Notes: generated by a model not told the origin, from the letters alone. A DNA stretch of 5,354 nt from Rubrobacter sp. (GCA_019247245.1 JAFAPF010000035.1:1-5354), one strand, 5' to 3'. Positions 1 through 5,229 are shown, counted from the stretch's first letter. A program made the numbers and translations.

Positions 1-969
1 TATCAGGCGGTATTGTTGCAGCGGTATGAGCGCGAAACCCACCACGCTCCACGTCACCAGCACTATCCCCGTCCCCAGCACCGCTAAGGGTGAGCTGATC
101 TCAATCGCTGGGAGCAATGAGAAGGAGAATAAGGAGACCGTGAGTACTGCCAGGATCGGCACCATACTTCTCCCGTAGCCGAAGCGGTCTGCTATGTAGC
201 CACCTAGGGCCGTGCCCGCGACACTGGCAAGGCCGAACAAGAGTAGCATCCAGCCGATCCCCACCCCGCCCAAGCCTGTGAGGTTCTCCAGCAAGGGGCG
301 CACGTAGGTGAGCACCACGAAGCTGGCGGCGACTCCCAACGCCGTGATGCTCACGGCGACGAGCACGGCGGAGCATTTGGCGGCGGCCAAGCTGTTCGCG
401 AAGCGTGTGCCGGACGATGTGTTCTCTACGTCCGGGAGTAGCGTCCCCACGGCGAGTGCCGCCGCTACCGACAGGGCCGCCACAAGGAGGAAGCTTGCTC
501 GCCAGCCGTAGTTGTCACCGACCACGGTGCCCAGGGGTATGCCGACCACCCACGCTACACTCAAACCGCCCAGGACGAATGAGAGCGCTCGGCCCCTGTG
601 TTCGGGCGGGGCGAGTTCGGTGGCCACGGCGCCGGCCACCGGCGTGAGTACTGCGGCGCCCAGAGCCGCCAGGATCCTCGTTCCCAGGAGTAGCGAGAAC
701 GTCGGGACCACGGCCGCCACGGTATTGGCAACGGCGAATAGGCTCAGAACCGCGCTCAGAAGTCGCCTTCTGGCTACTCTGGCAGTCGCTGCTACCAGCA
801 GCGGGGAGCCCACCGCGTAGGCCGCGGCGAAGGCAGTGACCAGGTACCCTGCGGTGCTCAGCGATACCGAAAGGTCCGCCGAGACGCTATCCAGAATACC
901 GGTAACTACGAAGGTGCCAGTTCCGATAGCGAAGGTGCCCAAAGCCAGGACGAGGATGCGTAGGTTCAC
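1..969 (-). CDS. MFS transporter, DHA1 drug-efflux type (C-terminus beyond window)
   Basis: Polytopic inner-membrane transporter of the major facilitator superfamily, probably a proton-coupled exporter of drugs or small metabolites in the AraJ/Cmx-like DHA1 group; the substrate cannot be told. 323 codons are present and the frame is open to the window edge; family members are about 390-400 residues, so roughly the last two helices are missing. Hydrophobic segments fill the chain (about 5-27, 38-60, 70-90, 92-115, 128-150, 156-177, 199-221, 236-258, 269-288, 295-315). The loop 2-3 motif A is degenerate (ARVARRR, 63-69), but PPEHRGRA (121-128), the motif-C-like GGLSVAWVVGIPLGT (134-148) and GWRASF (155-160) are typical, and the mid-protein repeat of motif A is GGYIADRFG (256-264). 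GTG at 969-967 is the first start after an in-frame TAA; a weak AGAGAA precedes it. Strongly GC-rich codons. Function at family level is secure. Confidence 0.9.
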   Translation of the reverse strand, partial: MNLRILVLALGTFAIGTGTFVVTGILDSVSADLSVSLSTAGYLVTAFAAAYAVGSPLLVAATARVARRRLLSAVLSLFAVANTVAAVVPTFSLLLGTRILAALGAAVLTPVAGAVATELAPPEHRGRALSFVLGGLSVAWVVGIPLGTVVGDNYGWRASFLLVAALSVAAALAVGTLLPDVENTSSGTRFANSLAAAKCSAVLVAVSITALGVAASFVVLTYVRPLLENLTGLGGVGIGWMLLLFGLASVAGTALGGYIADRFGYGRSMVPILAVLTVSLFSFSLLPAIEISSPLAVLGTGIVLVTWSVVGFALIPLQQYRLI

Positions 970-991
970 TTCTCTATGTTACTCGCTGCGT

Positions 992-1020
992 TGTATAGTA
1001 TGAGCACGGTGAAATTCAGG
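992..1020 (-). promoter_or_regulatory. Possible promoter of the MFS gene
   Basis: On the minus strand a TATACA box (997-992) lies about 22 bases upstream of the GTG start of the transporter, with a poor -35 (CTGAAT-like) about 16-17 bases further up. The distance is reasonable and no other gene intervenes, but the match is weak and nothing resembling an operator is visible. Confidence 0.25.
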
Positions 1021-1059
1021 TCTTTGAAGTTCTGGGTTTCGGCAATCTCCTCGTTGGTC

Positions 1060-1620
1060 TGTTTTAACCCGAAATCGGTATGCCACACAGCTCTTCGTGG
1101 CCTACATCCGCTAGCGGGCGTCACGGTCGTAGGCCTGATCTTCGGGGCGTGGCTCGCGCTTGCCGTCGAAGTAGCGTCCCGAAACGCACTCCAGCTCGGA
1201 GAGATTGCCATGCTCATCGTGTAGCTGGACGTCTCGAAGACCCGCGAGAAGGTAACATGATCGACGCGAGCTTGCTCTGGCTGTACGCGCGCATCCCCTT
1301 GTAGCCGCACTCTAGCATACATCGTCGAAGCCGATTGGAGACTGCCCCACCGAGGCGATGTTGACAATCCGCGAAGACGTGCAGGCGCGGCTGGAGCAGG
1401 CTGGTAAGCAGGAACGGCGTCAGATAGTTGATCGCGAAGCGCAGCTCATAGCCATCCTTGCTCTCCTGGCGCTTGGTGGTGCCGGGCGGTCCGGCGCCAG
1501 TGCCGGCGTTATTGATCAGCCCGTACATCCGTTCGTTGTCGGAGCGGATCTTGTGCGTTCCTCTCTCCCCATGCTCGGGAGAGCGGCCATGCAAGAGCAG
1601 CATCCATTGCAACATCAGGC
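1060..1620 (-). pseudogene. Short-chain dehydrogenase/reductase (SDR) remnant, frameshifted
   Basis: Relic of an NAD(P)-dependent oxidoreductase of the SDR superfamily (Rossmann fold), of the sort annotated as retinol- or light-dependent protochlorophyllide reductase-like. Reading the minus strand, the order of family motifs is kept but they sit in different frames. First comes YGLINNAGTGAG (about 1525-1490, the NNAG motif), followed by GYELRFAINYLTPFLLTSLL. Then, in another frame, comes RIVNIASVGQSPIGFDDV, closed by a TAG at 1314-1312. The active-site YSQSK (Tyr-x3-Lys, 1285-1271) follows, back in the first frame. Last is SGRYFDGKREPRPEDQAYD in a third frame. The N-terminal TGxxxGxG cofactor motif is not recognisable, and some 50-60 residues normally found between YSQSK and SGRYFDG are missing. 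It cannot make a working enzyme. The decay is real unless several assembly errors coincide; the exact ends are uncertain. Confidence 0.8.
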
Positions 1621-1798
1621 TCGACTACCGACCGGGGTGATTTTTCTGGTACCGGAACTACCACCTGGAGGGTTGAGATCGAGAGTAAGATCTATGGGTC
1701 ATGCTCGGCAGCCTAGACAGGATGCAGAAATGCAGGACGACGTGAGCAGTGTCGGGAGGTGACCGCACTACTCGTCGGGCAAGAAGAGGCAACAACGA
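1621..1798. other. Gene-free stretch, no recognisable content
   Basis: Between the last recognisable piece of the dehydrogenase relic and the promoter region of the next gene I see no family motif, RNA gene or repeat in any frame. It may hold the fully decayed N-terminal coding part of the dehydrogenase, since that part of the gene should lie here, but no glycine-rich cofactor motif can be read. Confidence 0.4.
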
Positions 1799-1807
1799 TG
1801 GTATAAC
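1799..1807 (+). promoter_or_regulatory. Possible extended -10 promoter for the membrane-protein gene
   Basis: TG-G-TATAAC, an extended -10 element (TGN before a TATAAT-like hexamer at 1802-1807), lies about 65 bases upstream of the GTG start at 1873. No good -35 is present, which is tolerated for extended -10 promoters. Single-site match only. Confidence 0.3.
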
Positions 1808-1860
1808 AACGACTGGATGGTACGAAACACAGGAACGGTACTGCGGGCGCACCTACGCCA

Positions 1861-1867
1861 AAGGAGG
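1861..1867 (+). promoter_or_regulatory. Strong ribosome binding site
   Basis: AAGGAGG, a full Shine-Dalgarno core, with a five-base spacer before GTG 1873. It fixes the start of the membrane-protein gene and stands out because the island genes to the right have no such site. Confidence 0.9.
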
Positions 1868-1872
1868 ACCTT

Positions 1873-2343
1873 GTGAGCGCGAAGCTCGGAGACATAGCGG
1901 CAGCGGTAGGTAGAGGGCTGTTCGCGGGCGTGGCGGGGACCGCCGCGATGACGGTGTCGAGTAACCTGGAGGCGAAGCTGCGCGGCCGGGCTGCAAGCAC
2001 GACCCCGGCGCAGGCGGCCGAGAAGGTGCTCGGTGTGCGGCCGGTCGACGAAGGGTCGGAGACCCGTTTCTCGAACATGGTCCACTGGGGGTACGGGACC
2101 GCGTGGGGAGGCGTCCGGGGGCTCCTCTCGGCGGCTGGAATCTCCAGGCCTACCGCAACCGCGGCGCACTTCGGGGTAGTGTGGGGCAGCGAACAGGTGA
2201 TGCTGCCCGCACTAGGCGTCACACCACCCTTTTGGGAGTGGGGTAAGGAGGAAGTCGCCATCGACACCTTCCATCACCTCGTGTACGTCGTAGCTACGGG
2301 GATTGCGTACTCCCTGCTCGACCATACCCAGGCTCACTGCTAG
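1873..2343 (+). CDS. Small polytopic membrane protein, uncharacterised
   Basis: 156-residue protein with four moderately hydrophobic, glycine/alanine-rich segments (about 7-29, 67-90, 95-116 and 133-150), so probably a small integral membrane protein; no enzymatic motif is visible. The N-terminal RGLFAGVAGTAAMTVSS followed by the charged stretch LEAKLRGR and STTPAQAAEKVLG resembles hypothetical membrane proteins of actinobacteria, loosely like the DUF1440/YagU group; that link is from memory and unverified. Histidines occur at helix edges (H71, H99, H134, H135). The start is well fixed: GTG at 1873 is preceded five bases earlier by a perfect AAGGAGG (1861-1867). The gene is GC-rich like the transporter and stands alone, with the SDR relic behind it and a hairpin with a T-run 133 bases after its stop. 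A real gene with high confidence; role unknown. Confidence 0.85.
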   Translation: MSAKLGDIAAAVGRGLFAGVAGTAAMTVSSNLEAKLRGRAASTTPAQAAEKVLGVRPVDEGSETRFSNMVHWGYGTAWGGVRGLLSAAGISRPTATAAHFGVVWGSEQVMLPALGVTPPFWEWGKEEVAIDTFHHLVYVVATGIAYSLLDHTQAHC

Positions 2344-2475
2344 TCCATAGATGTCGCAGCGGACCGCCTCTTCTGCCACCCTGGCTATAGCTATATTACA
2401 TCGGGATACAACGGCGAGGTCTATTAAGCGCTCGAGCACGCTTAGCCAATAGGCGGGTCGGAATCCTATCTCACT

Positions 2476-2496
2476 AGGCCTTTGGCCTCTGCTTTT
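2476..2496 (+). terminator. Modest intrinsic terminator
   Basis: AGGCC-TTT-GGCCT forms a perfect 5-bp stem with a three-base loop (2476-2488), followed by CTGCTTTT. It lies 133 bases beyond the stop of the membrane-protein gene and reads in the right direction. The stem is short and the T-run is interrupted, so efficiency is doubtful. Confidence 0.4.
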
Positions 2497-2508
2497 GCCG
2501 ATGAGTCC

Positions 2509-2524
2509 GCCTAGTAGCCTAGGC
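2509..2524. repeat. Short hairpin GCCTAG-TAGC-CTAGGC
   Basis: Perfect 6-bp inverted repeat with a four-base loop, located 17 bases past the stop of the minus-strand small gene and just beyond the plus-strand terminator hairpin. No T-run follows on the minus strand, so it is not a typical terminator; it may help separate two convergent transcripts. Confidence 0.35.
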
Positions 2525-2540
2525 ACGGGGGCAAAAACGC

Positions 2541-2681
2541 CTATGCCCTACCTAGCTGCTGCAGAAGAAAAATGACCACTATGAGTATGGCCAGAACCCC
2601 GATTATCAACTCAAGGACGCTAAGTCCTCCAAAGCCTCTCCAGGAACGTCGATTCCTCCTAGCCACTATTCGCCTCCGCAT
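2541..2681 (-). CDS. 46-residue single-helix membrane protein with prepilin-like signal
   Basis: Very short gene: ATG 2681-2679, stop TAG 2543-2541, 46 codons. The N-terminus is very basic (ten arginines in the first 15 residues), followed by FGG and then LSVLELIIGVLAILIVVIFL, one uninterrupted hydrophobic helix, and the tail LQQLGRA. If cut between G19 and L20, the mature chain begins LSVLE with glutamate at +5, as in type IV prepilin (class III) signals handled by a PilD-type peptidase. The mature part would be only 27 residues, shorter than ordinary pilins and even Flp pilins. It may be a truncated prepilin, a mini-pilin-like peptide, or an ordinary small membrane protein. An AAAGGA about ten bases before the ATG is a weak ribosome site. 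No pilus gene is visible nearby. The organisation (basic leader, helix, stop) argues against chance. Confidence 0.55.
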   Translation of the reverse strand: MRRRIVARRNRRSWRGFGGLSVLELIIGVLAILIVVIFLLQQLGRA

Positions 2682-2704
2682 GGGTCTTTTGTCCTTTTTA
2701 CCTA

Positions 2705-2763
2705 CAAACTAGGCGTTCCGAAAAGCGCGCCTGGAAGGATTCGAACCTCCGACCAGGGTTTAG
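2705..2763 (-). repeat. 3'-half tRNA-Arg copy: likely distal attachment site
   Basis: Direct repeat of the tRNA region at 5136-5195. Positions 2705-2753 match 5136-5184 at 48 of 49 bases (only 2711 differs), then after one missing base CAGGGTTTAG (2754-2763) matches 5186-5195. It covers the T-arm, the 3' acceptor strand and the 3' anticodon stem up to the second anticodon base, plus about 20 bases of 3' flank. Identity stops at the anticodon; no D-arm or 5' acceptor strand follows. An intact tRNA at one end and its 3' half at the other, in the same orientation, is the pattern left by tyrosine recombinases that use tRNA genes as attB. The missing base and the G/A change show it is under no tRNA selection. 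Confidence 0.75.
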
Positions 2764-2780
2764 TAATCCAATTCGCCTAG

Positions 2781-3110
2781 GGACACAGGGTAGCACTGGA
2801 GAATAGGGAGGAACAAAACTGGCTTTTACAGGCGTTAGGTGCAATGAGAGAGATAGGGAAAGACAACGACAGATATGTGGGCTTGGTAGCGTTGTGGTGT
2901 TGCAGGAGGGCTGCGATGTTAGCAAGCTAGGTTTTGGGCATCCGCAGCCCGAGACCGATATACAGAACACCGCGGTTGGGATCATGGGGCTGTGTATTTC
3001 CAAATGTGTCTGCTGAGGTGCTTAACCGCGTGCTTGATGCCAGGCAGCTCGACACGGTAACGTTCGACGCTGCCTCAGCGTTGTTGGATGGACCAGAAGT
3101 ATGGACCTAG
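2781..3110 (+). pseudogene. Frameshifted reading frame of unknown family
   Basis: No family is recognised. Protein-like text runs in the plus direction but changes frame twice. A first piece follows the TAG at 2778-2780 and includes NWLLQALGAMREIGKDNDR (ATG at 2844). Around 2885-2895 it is better continued one frame over as LQEGCDVSKLGFG and PETDIQNTAVGIMGL (that frame ends at TGA 3014-3016). From about 3000 the first frame resumes with FPNVSAEVLNRVLDAR, then QLDTVTFDAASALLDG, ending at TAG 3108-3110. Together this would be a chain of about 110 residues, apparently truncated at its N-terminus next to the attachment-site copy. The judgement rests on amino-acid texture alone, so chance is not excluded. 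It converges with the SGNH gene. Confidence 0.4.
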
Positions 3111-3264
3111 TGCTGGATGATAACAGCAGGGTAGGTGCGCAAGGCTTGAGCGCGAGTGTGCTTTATCTGGGGGCGTTCCAAGGTTTGGCTCGAAGCAGAA
3201 AAACAGGCAGGCCTATTCGCTGAATGGGGATTCTCCGAAGGAAGAAAGGAATACGGGCTTTGTA

Positions 3265-3295
3265 AGGAGAAAAGACCTCCACTACGGCGTAGTGG
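3265..3295 (-). terminator. Terminator-like hairpin at the end of the SGNH gene
   Basis: CCACTAC-GCC-GTAGTGG is a perfect 7-bp stem with a three-base loop (3279-3295), followed on the minus strand by AGGTCTTTTCTCC. It overlaps the stop codon of the SGNH gene (3284-3282). The T-run is short and starts four bases after the stem, so this is a reasonable but not ideal intrinsic terminator. Confidence 0.5.
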
Positions 3296-4127
3296 TAACA
3301 GCACACCAAGAATGAGGACCCACACACTTGCCGAAGAAGCCGCCTTCTCCCCAGGAAATCGTCTCTTGAGGGCCGGGTGGCGTCCCCGCCCCCTCTGCCT
3401 GATCGAGGTGCGAGGCAACCAGGTCGGCGTAGGCCTGTGCTCCTTGGAGGGATAAGTGTGTACTGTCTCCTGAAAAGTACTCGGGGTGGTTAGCGCTCGC
3501 GGCATGCCAATCGACGAGTACAGTGTTCGGGTACCGCTGGGCCCCCTCGGTTAGTACGGTGTTGTTTGACGCAGCAACCGGATTCTCTACACCAGGAGGA
3601 ACCGTTAGAGTCACTATCAAGACCTTGGGGACCCCAGCAAGCACTCCCATCATCTCGTCAAATTGCTCGGAGGTGAAGGGACCATTGTTGCCGATGTCGA
3701 TAACCACGGCGTCTCCTAGGTAGCCAGCAGTTCGCCATTGCTGCAGGATGTCGATAGCGGCTGAGGGTTGACGGCTACCCTGTGCATTGAGCAAACCGAG
3801 GTTAGGTATCTTCTCCTGAAGCGCTTCGACGGCGCCCAGCATCACCGAGTCACCAATGGCGCTCACCCATCCCACGTGGGGTGCGGTCGTAACGGGAGCC
3901 GTCTTTTCGGGGACGGCAGCTGTCACGGTAGTGCTCTCGGGTTGAGCGCTTGTGGTCGTGTTAGCGGCAGTAATCTCCTCGGTAGTGGTCTCTTTTGAGG
4001 CCTGCTCGTTGTTTCTCAAAAGCGAAGTATTTGAGTAGAGGAATGCTCCGATACCGCCCAACGCCAGCACTGCTAGTAGTATAAAGACAAAAAGTCCAGC
4101 CCGGCGGTGACGTCGAATCCACAACAT
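3282..4127 (-). CDS. Membrane-anchored SGNH hydrolase, OatA C-terminal-domain type
   Basis: Extracytoplasmic SGNH/GDSL-fold esterase or O-acyltransferase, 281 residues. It starts with a basic cytoplasmic tip (RRHRR, 5-9), an uncleaved signal anchor (about 11-31) and a Thr/Ser/Pro-rich linker (about 43-83), then the SGNH domain. Catalytic blocks are visible: GDSVMLG with the nucleophile Ser94; Gly117 in AQGSRQ; DIGNNGP with Gly146 and Asn148; and DSTHLS with the Asp221/His224 pair. VDWHAAS (205-211) and the block pattern match the domain that follows the acyltransferase-3 domain in OatA-like cell-wall acetylating enzymes. Here the domain stands alone, so no 10-TM acyl donor partner is encoded in the window. 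From about 240 on, a glycine-rich tail that does not look like the family runs into the terminator. ATG 4127 has no Shine-Dalgarno but has TAAACT six bases upstream, so it may be leaderless. Substrate unknown. Confidence 0.88.
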   Translation of the reverse strand: MLWIRRHRRAGLFVFILLAVLALGGIGAFLYSNTSLLRNNEQASKETTTEEITAANTTTSAQPESTTVTAAVPEKTAPVTTAPHVGWVSAIGDSVMLGAVEALQEKIPNLGLLNAQGSRQPSAAIDILQQWRTAGYLGDAVVIDIGNNGPFTSEQFDEMMGVLAGVPKVLIVTLTVPPGVENPVAASNNTVLTEGAQRYPNTVLVDWHAASANHPEYFSGDSTHLSLQGAQAYADLVASHLDQAEGAGTPPGPQETISWGEGGFFGKCVGPHSWCAVTTTP

Positions 4128-4133
4128 AGATAA

Positions 4134-4139
4134 AGTTTA
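4134..4139 (-). promoter_or_regulatory. -10-like box for leaderless SGNH transcript
   Basis: TAAACT on the minus strand ends six bases before the ATG at 4127. A start about seven bases downstream of the box would put the first transcribed base on the A of the ATG, giving a leaderless mRNA. This agrees with the absence of any Shine-Dalgarno. No convincing -35 is seen. Confidence 0.4.
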
Positions 4140-4182
4140 CTAATTAGGCTTGCACTAAGCTTTCGCCTAACAAATAGGAAGG

Positions 4183-4227
4183 CCTGAACGACCTACAGTA
4201 CTGTAAGTCTACTGTAGGTCGTTCAGG
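4183..4227. repeat. Perfect 18-bp inverted repeat between divergent genes
   Basis: The left arm (4183-4200, beginning CCTGAACGACC) and right arm (4210-4227, ending GGTCGTTCAGG) are exact reverse complements over 18 bases, with a nine-base loop (CTGTAAGTC). The inner end also contains the 12-bp palindrome TACAGTACTGTA (4194-4205). No T-run follows on either strand, so it is not an intrinsic terminator. It lies 56 bases from the SGNH start and 128 bases from the AT-rich gene's start, in the shared upstream region. It could be a regulator-binding site or a structural element of the mobile unit. Confidence 0.85.
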
Positions 4228-4340
4228 TCGAAGAGGTGTGTTGACGCTTCTTGCACCCGCCCTTTGCGTTCTAGAGCATCGCGGCGCTGTTTCGACCCCA
4301 CTTCCCCTAGGCAAAGGTTATTCCCGCCACAAAAACCACG

Positions 4341-4346
4341 TATAGT
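4341..4346 (+). promoter_or_regulatory. -10 box for leaderless transcript of the AT-rich gene
   Basis: TATAGT lies eight bases before ATG 4355, and no Shine-Dalgarno is present in the short gap. As on the opposite side of this divergent pair, transcription would begin at or next to the ATG. A weak TTATTC (4318-4323) sits at 17-base spacing as a possible -35. Confidence 0.45.
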
Positions 4347-4354
4347 TCTGAACT

Positions 4355-5059
4355 ATGCCAGAAAGAATGCCAAAACTACGATTTACTGAGGAATTGTTGC
4401 AGAGAGCAGCAGCAGCGCAGTTTCCTTTACAAGGGATACCCACTTTAGCTAGAAAAAGTGGTGAAGTTGAGATTGGTTATGGGGGGGAGAACGCCGTTCT
4501 GTCATATCCTGGTAAGCCAGATAGAATAGTAGCGATCTCTTATGATCATTTAACACCAGAAGATGTGAAACGCTGGTATTACTTACAAAGCTTTTATTCG
4601 ACAGTATTTCCTAATAACTTTCCTCACCTTCACGCAGCATTCAGTGGATATTCATTGAGTGACAAAGCGCGTATACCAGGAACTATACGAGCCTTTATTC
4701 CTGGAGCAGGACCGGAAGTGCAAGTGAAATTCCCGTTCAGTGATGTAATCAAGACATGTAAAGAGTTAGATATACCTCTGTGTTACGATCCTCATCCTAC
4801 TAATTTTTTGCGTGTGCCAGAGGCAGGAGAATACTATGTTGATAGGGTGTACTATCAAGGAGAACCATGGAACGTTACTGCCATAGAAAAGTACCTCAAT
4901 ACCAATGAGTTTGGGCTTAGTGAAAAAAAGAAAATATTCGCAAACCTTGAGAGATTAAAGTCATTTGGAATAGATGCAAGAAAAGACCTTATGTCCGTTC
5001 GAACTATAGTCAGTACTGCGCAGGAAGTTACTTCTGGAGTAATGATTGTACAGGCATGA
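4355..5059 (+). CDS. AT-rich orphan protein with kinase-like catalytic motif
   Basis: 234-residue soluble protein; I do not recognise a named family. Residues 142-165 read LCYDPHPTNFLRV, a spacer, then YYVDRVYY. A D-x-H-x-x-N segment (Asp145, His147, Asn150) followed 13 residues later by an Asp after hydrophobic residues (Asp163) is the layout of the catalytic loop and metal-binding Asp in aminoglycoside-phosphotransferase/kinase-like folds. The N-terminal half fits a small N-lobe: a glycine-rich turn GYGGENAVLSYPG (41-53) and a strand RIVAISY (57-63), but the ATP-binding lysine expected there is not obvious. It could be a small-molecule or protein kinase, or a pseudokinase. The length is below typical APH enzymes, and the end (about 190-234) looks helical and then unrelated. 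Codons are clearly AT-rich (AGA, TTA, ATA), unlike the GC-rich genes to the left, which suggests recent transfer. ATG 4355 is favoured by the adjacent TATAGT; Met5 (4367) is an alternative. Confidence 0.8.
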   Translation: MPERMPKLRFTEELLQRAAAAQFPLQGIPTLARKSGEVEIGYGGENAVLSYPGKPDRIVAISYDHLTPEDVKRWYYLQSFYSTVFPNNFPHLHAAFSGYSLSDKARIPGTIRAFIPGAGPEVQVKFPFSDVIKTCKELDIPLCYDPHPTNFLRVPEAGEYYVDRVYYQGEPWNVTAIEKYLNTNEFGLSEKKKIFANLERLKSFGIDARKDLMSVRTIVSTAQEVTSGVMIVQA

Positions 5060-5135
5060 AAATTAAAGACGTAGCAGGCTTGAGAGTATAATGTTTGGGT
5101 TCTTGGCCTGAAACGGTTTATACAAATTTTGCATG

Positions 5136-5195
5136 CAAACTGGGCGTTCCGAAAAGCGCGCCTGGAAGGATTCGAACCTCCGACACAGGGTTTAG
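5136..5195 (-). repeat. Proximal attachment-site repeat within tRNA-Arg
   Basis: The tRNA-side copy of the direct repeat also found at 2705-2763, covering the tRNA 3' half from the anticodon loop to the 3' end and about 20 bases of flank. One extra base (5185, variable loop) distinguishes it from the distal copy. Being inside a complete tRNA, it would be the side where the gene was restored on integration. Confidence 0.75.
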
Positions 5196-5229
5196 GAAAC
5201 CCTTGCTCTATCCCCTGAGCTACAGGCGC
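5157..5229 (-). tRNA. tRNA-Arg (anticodon CCT)
   Basis: A 73-base cloverleaf folds by eye. The acceptor is GCGCCTG with CAGGCGC and discriminator G; the D-arm is GCTC/GAGC; the anticodon stem is AGGGT/ACCCT around the loop TTCCTAA (anticodon CCT at 5196-5194, reading AGG); the variable region is GTGTC; the T-arm is GGAGG/CCTTC around TTCGAAT, with one G-U pair. The CCA end is not encoded. CTTTT follows the 3' end directly and may serve as a simple terminator. The D-loop and T-loop bases are standard, so it should be functional. AGG-reading tRNA-Arg genes are known integration targets, which fits the duplicated 3' half. Confidence 0.95.

Noticed and set aside
101..820. Several open frames of 67-102 codons on both strands in the first kilobase
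   Set aside because: All overlap the intact MFS reading frame, have Arg/Pro/Ala-rich low-information sequences and no ribosome site; they are by-products of GC-rich coding DNA.
2212..2526. Minus-strand frame of 104 codons with a stretch WLSVLERLIDLAVV that faintly recalls gas-vesicle GvpA/GvpJ proteins
   Set aside because: It starts with a GTG lacking a ribosome site, its N-terminus overlaps two hairpins, its C-terminal third is antisense to the well-supported membrane-protein gene, and the GvpA core motif after VV does not align without gaps.
2705..2790. A second tRNA gene
   Set aside because: Only the T-arm, 3' acceptor strand and 3' anticodon stem are present; the D-arm and 5' acceptor strand do not follow and a base is missing in the variable region.
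3156..3455. Plus-strand frame of 99 codons
   Set aside because: More than half is antisense to the SGNH gene and the rest crosses its terminator; no motif or ribosome site.
4183..4227. Intrinsic terminator
   Set aside because: It lies between two divergent starts and neither arm is followed by a T-run.
5087..5092. Perfect TATAAT on the plus strand
   Set aside because: It has only a poor -35 (TTAAAG), lies in AT-rich DNA after the kinase-like gene's stop, and would drive transcription antisense to the tRNA with no gene beyond it.
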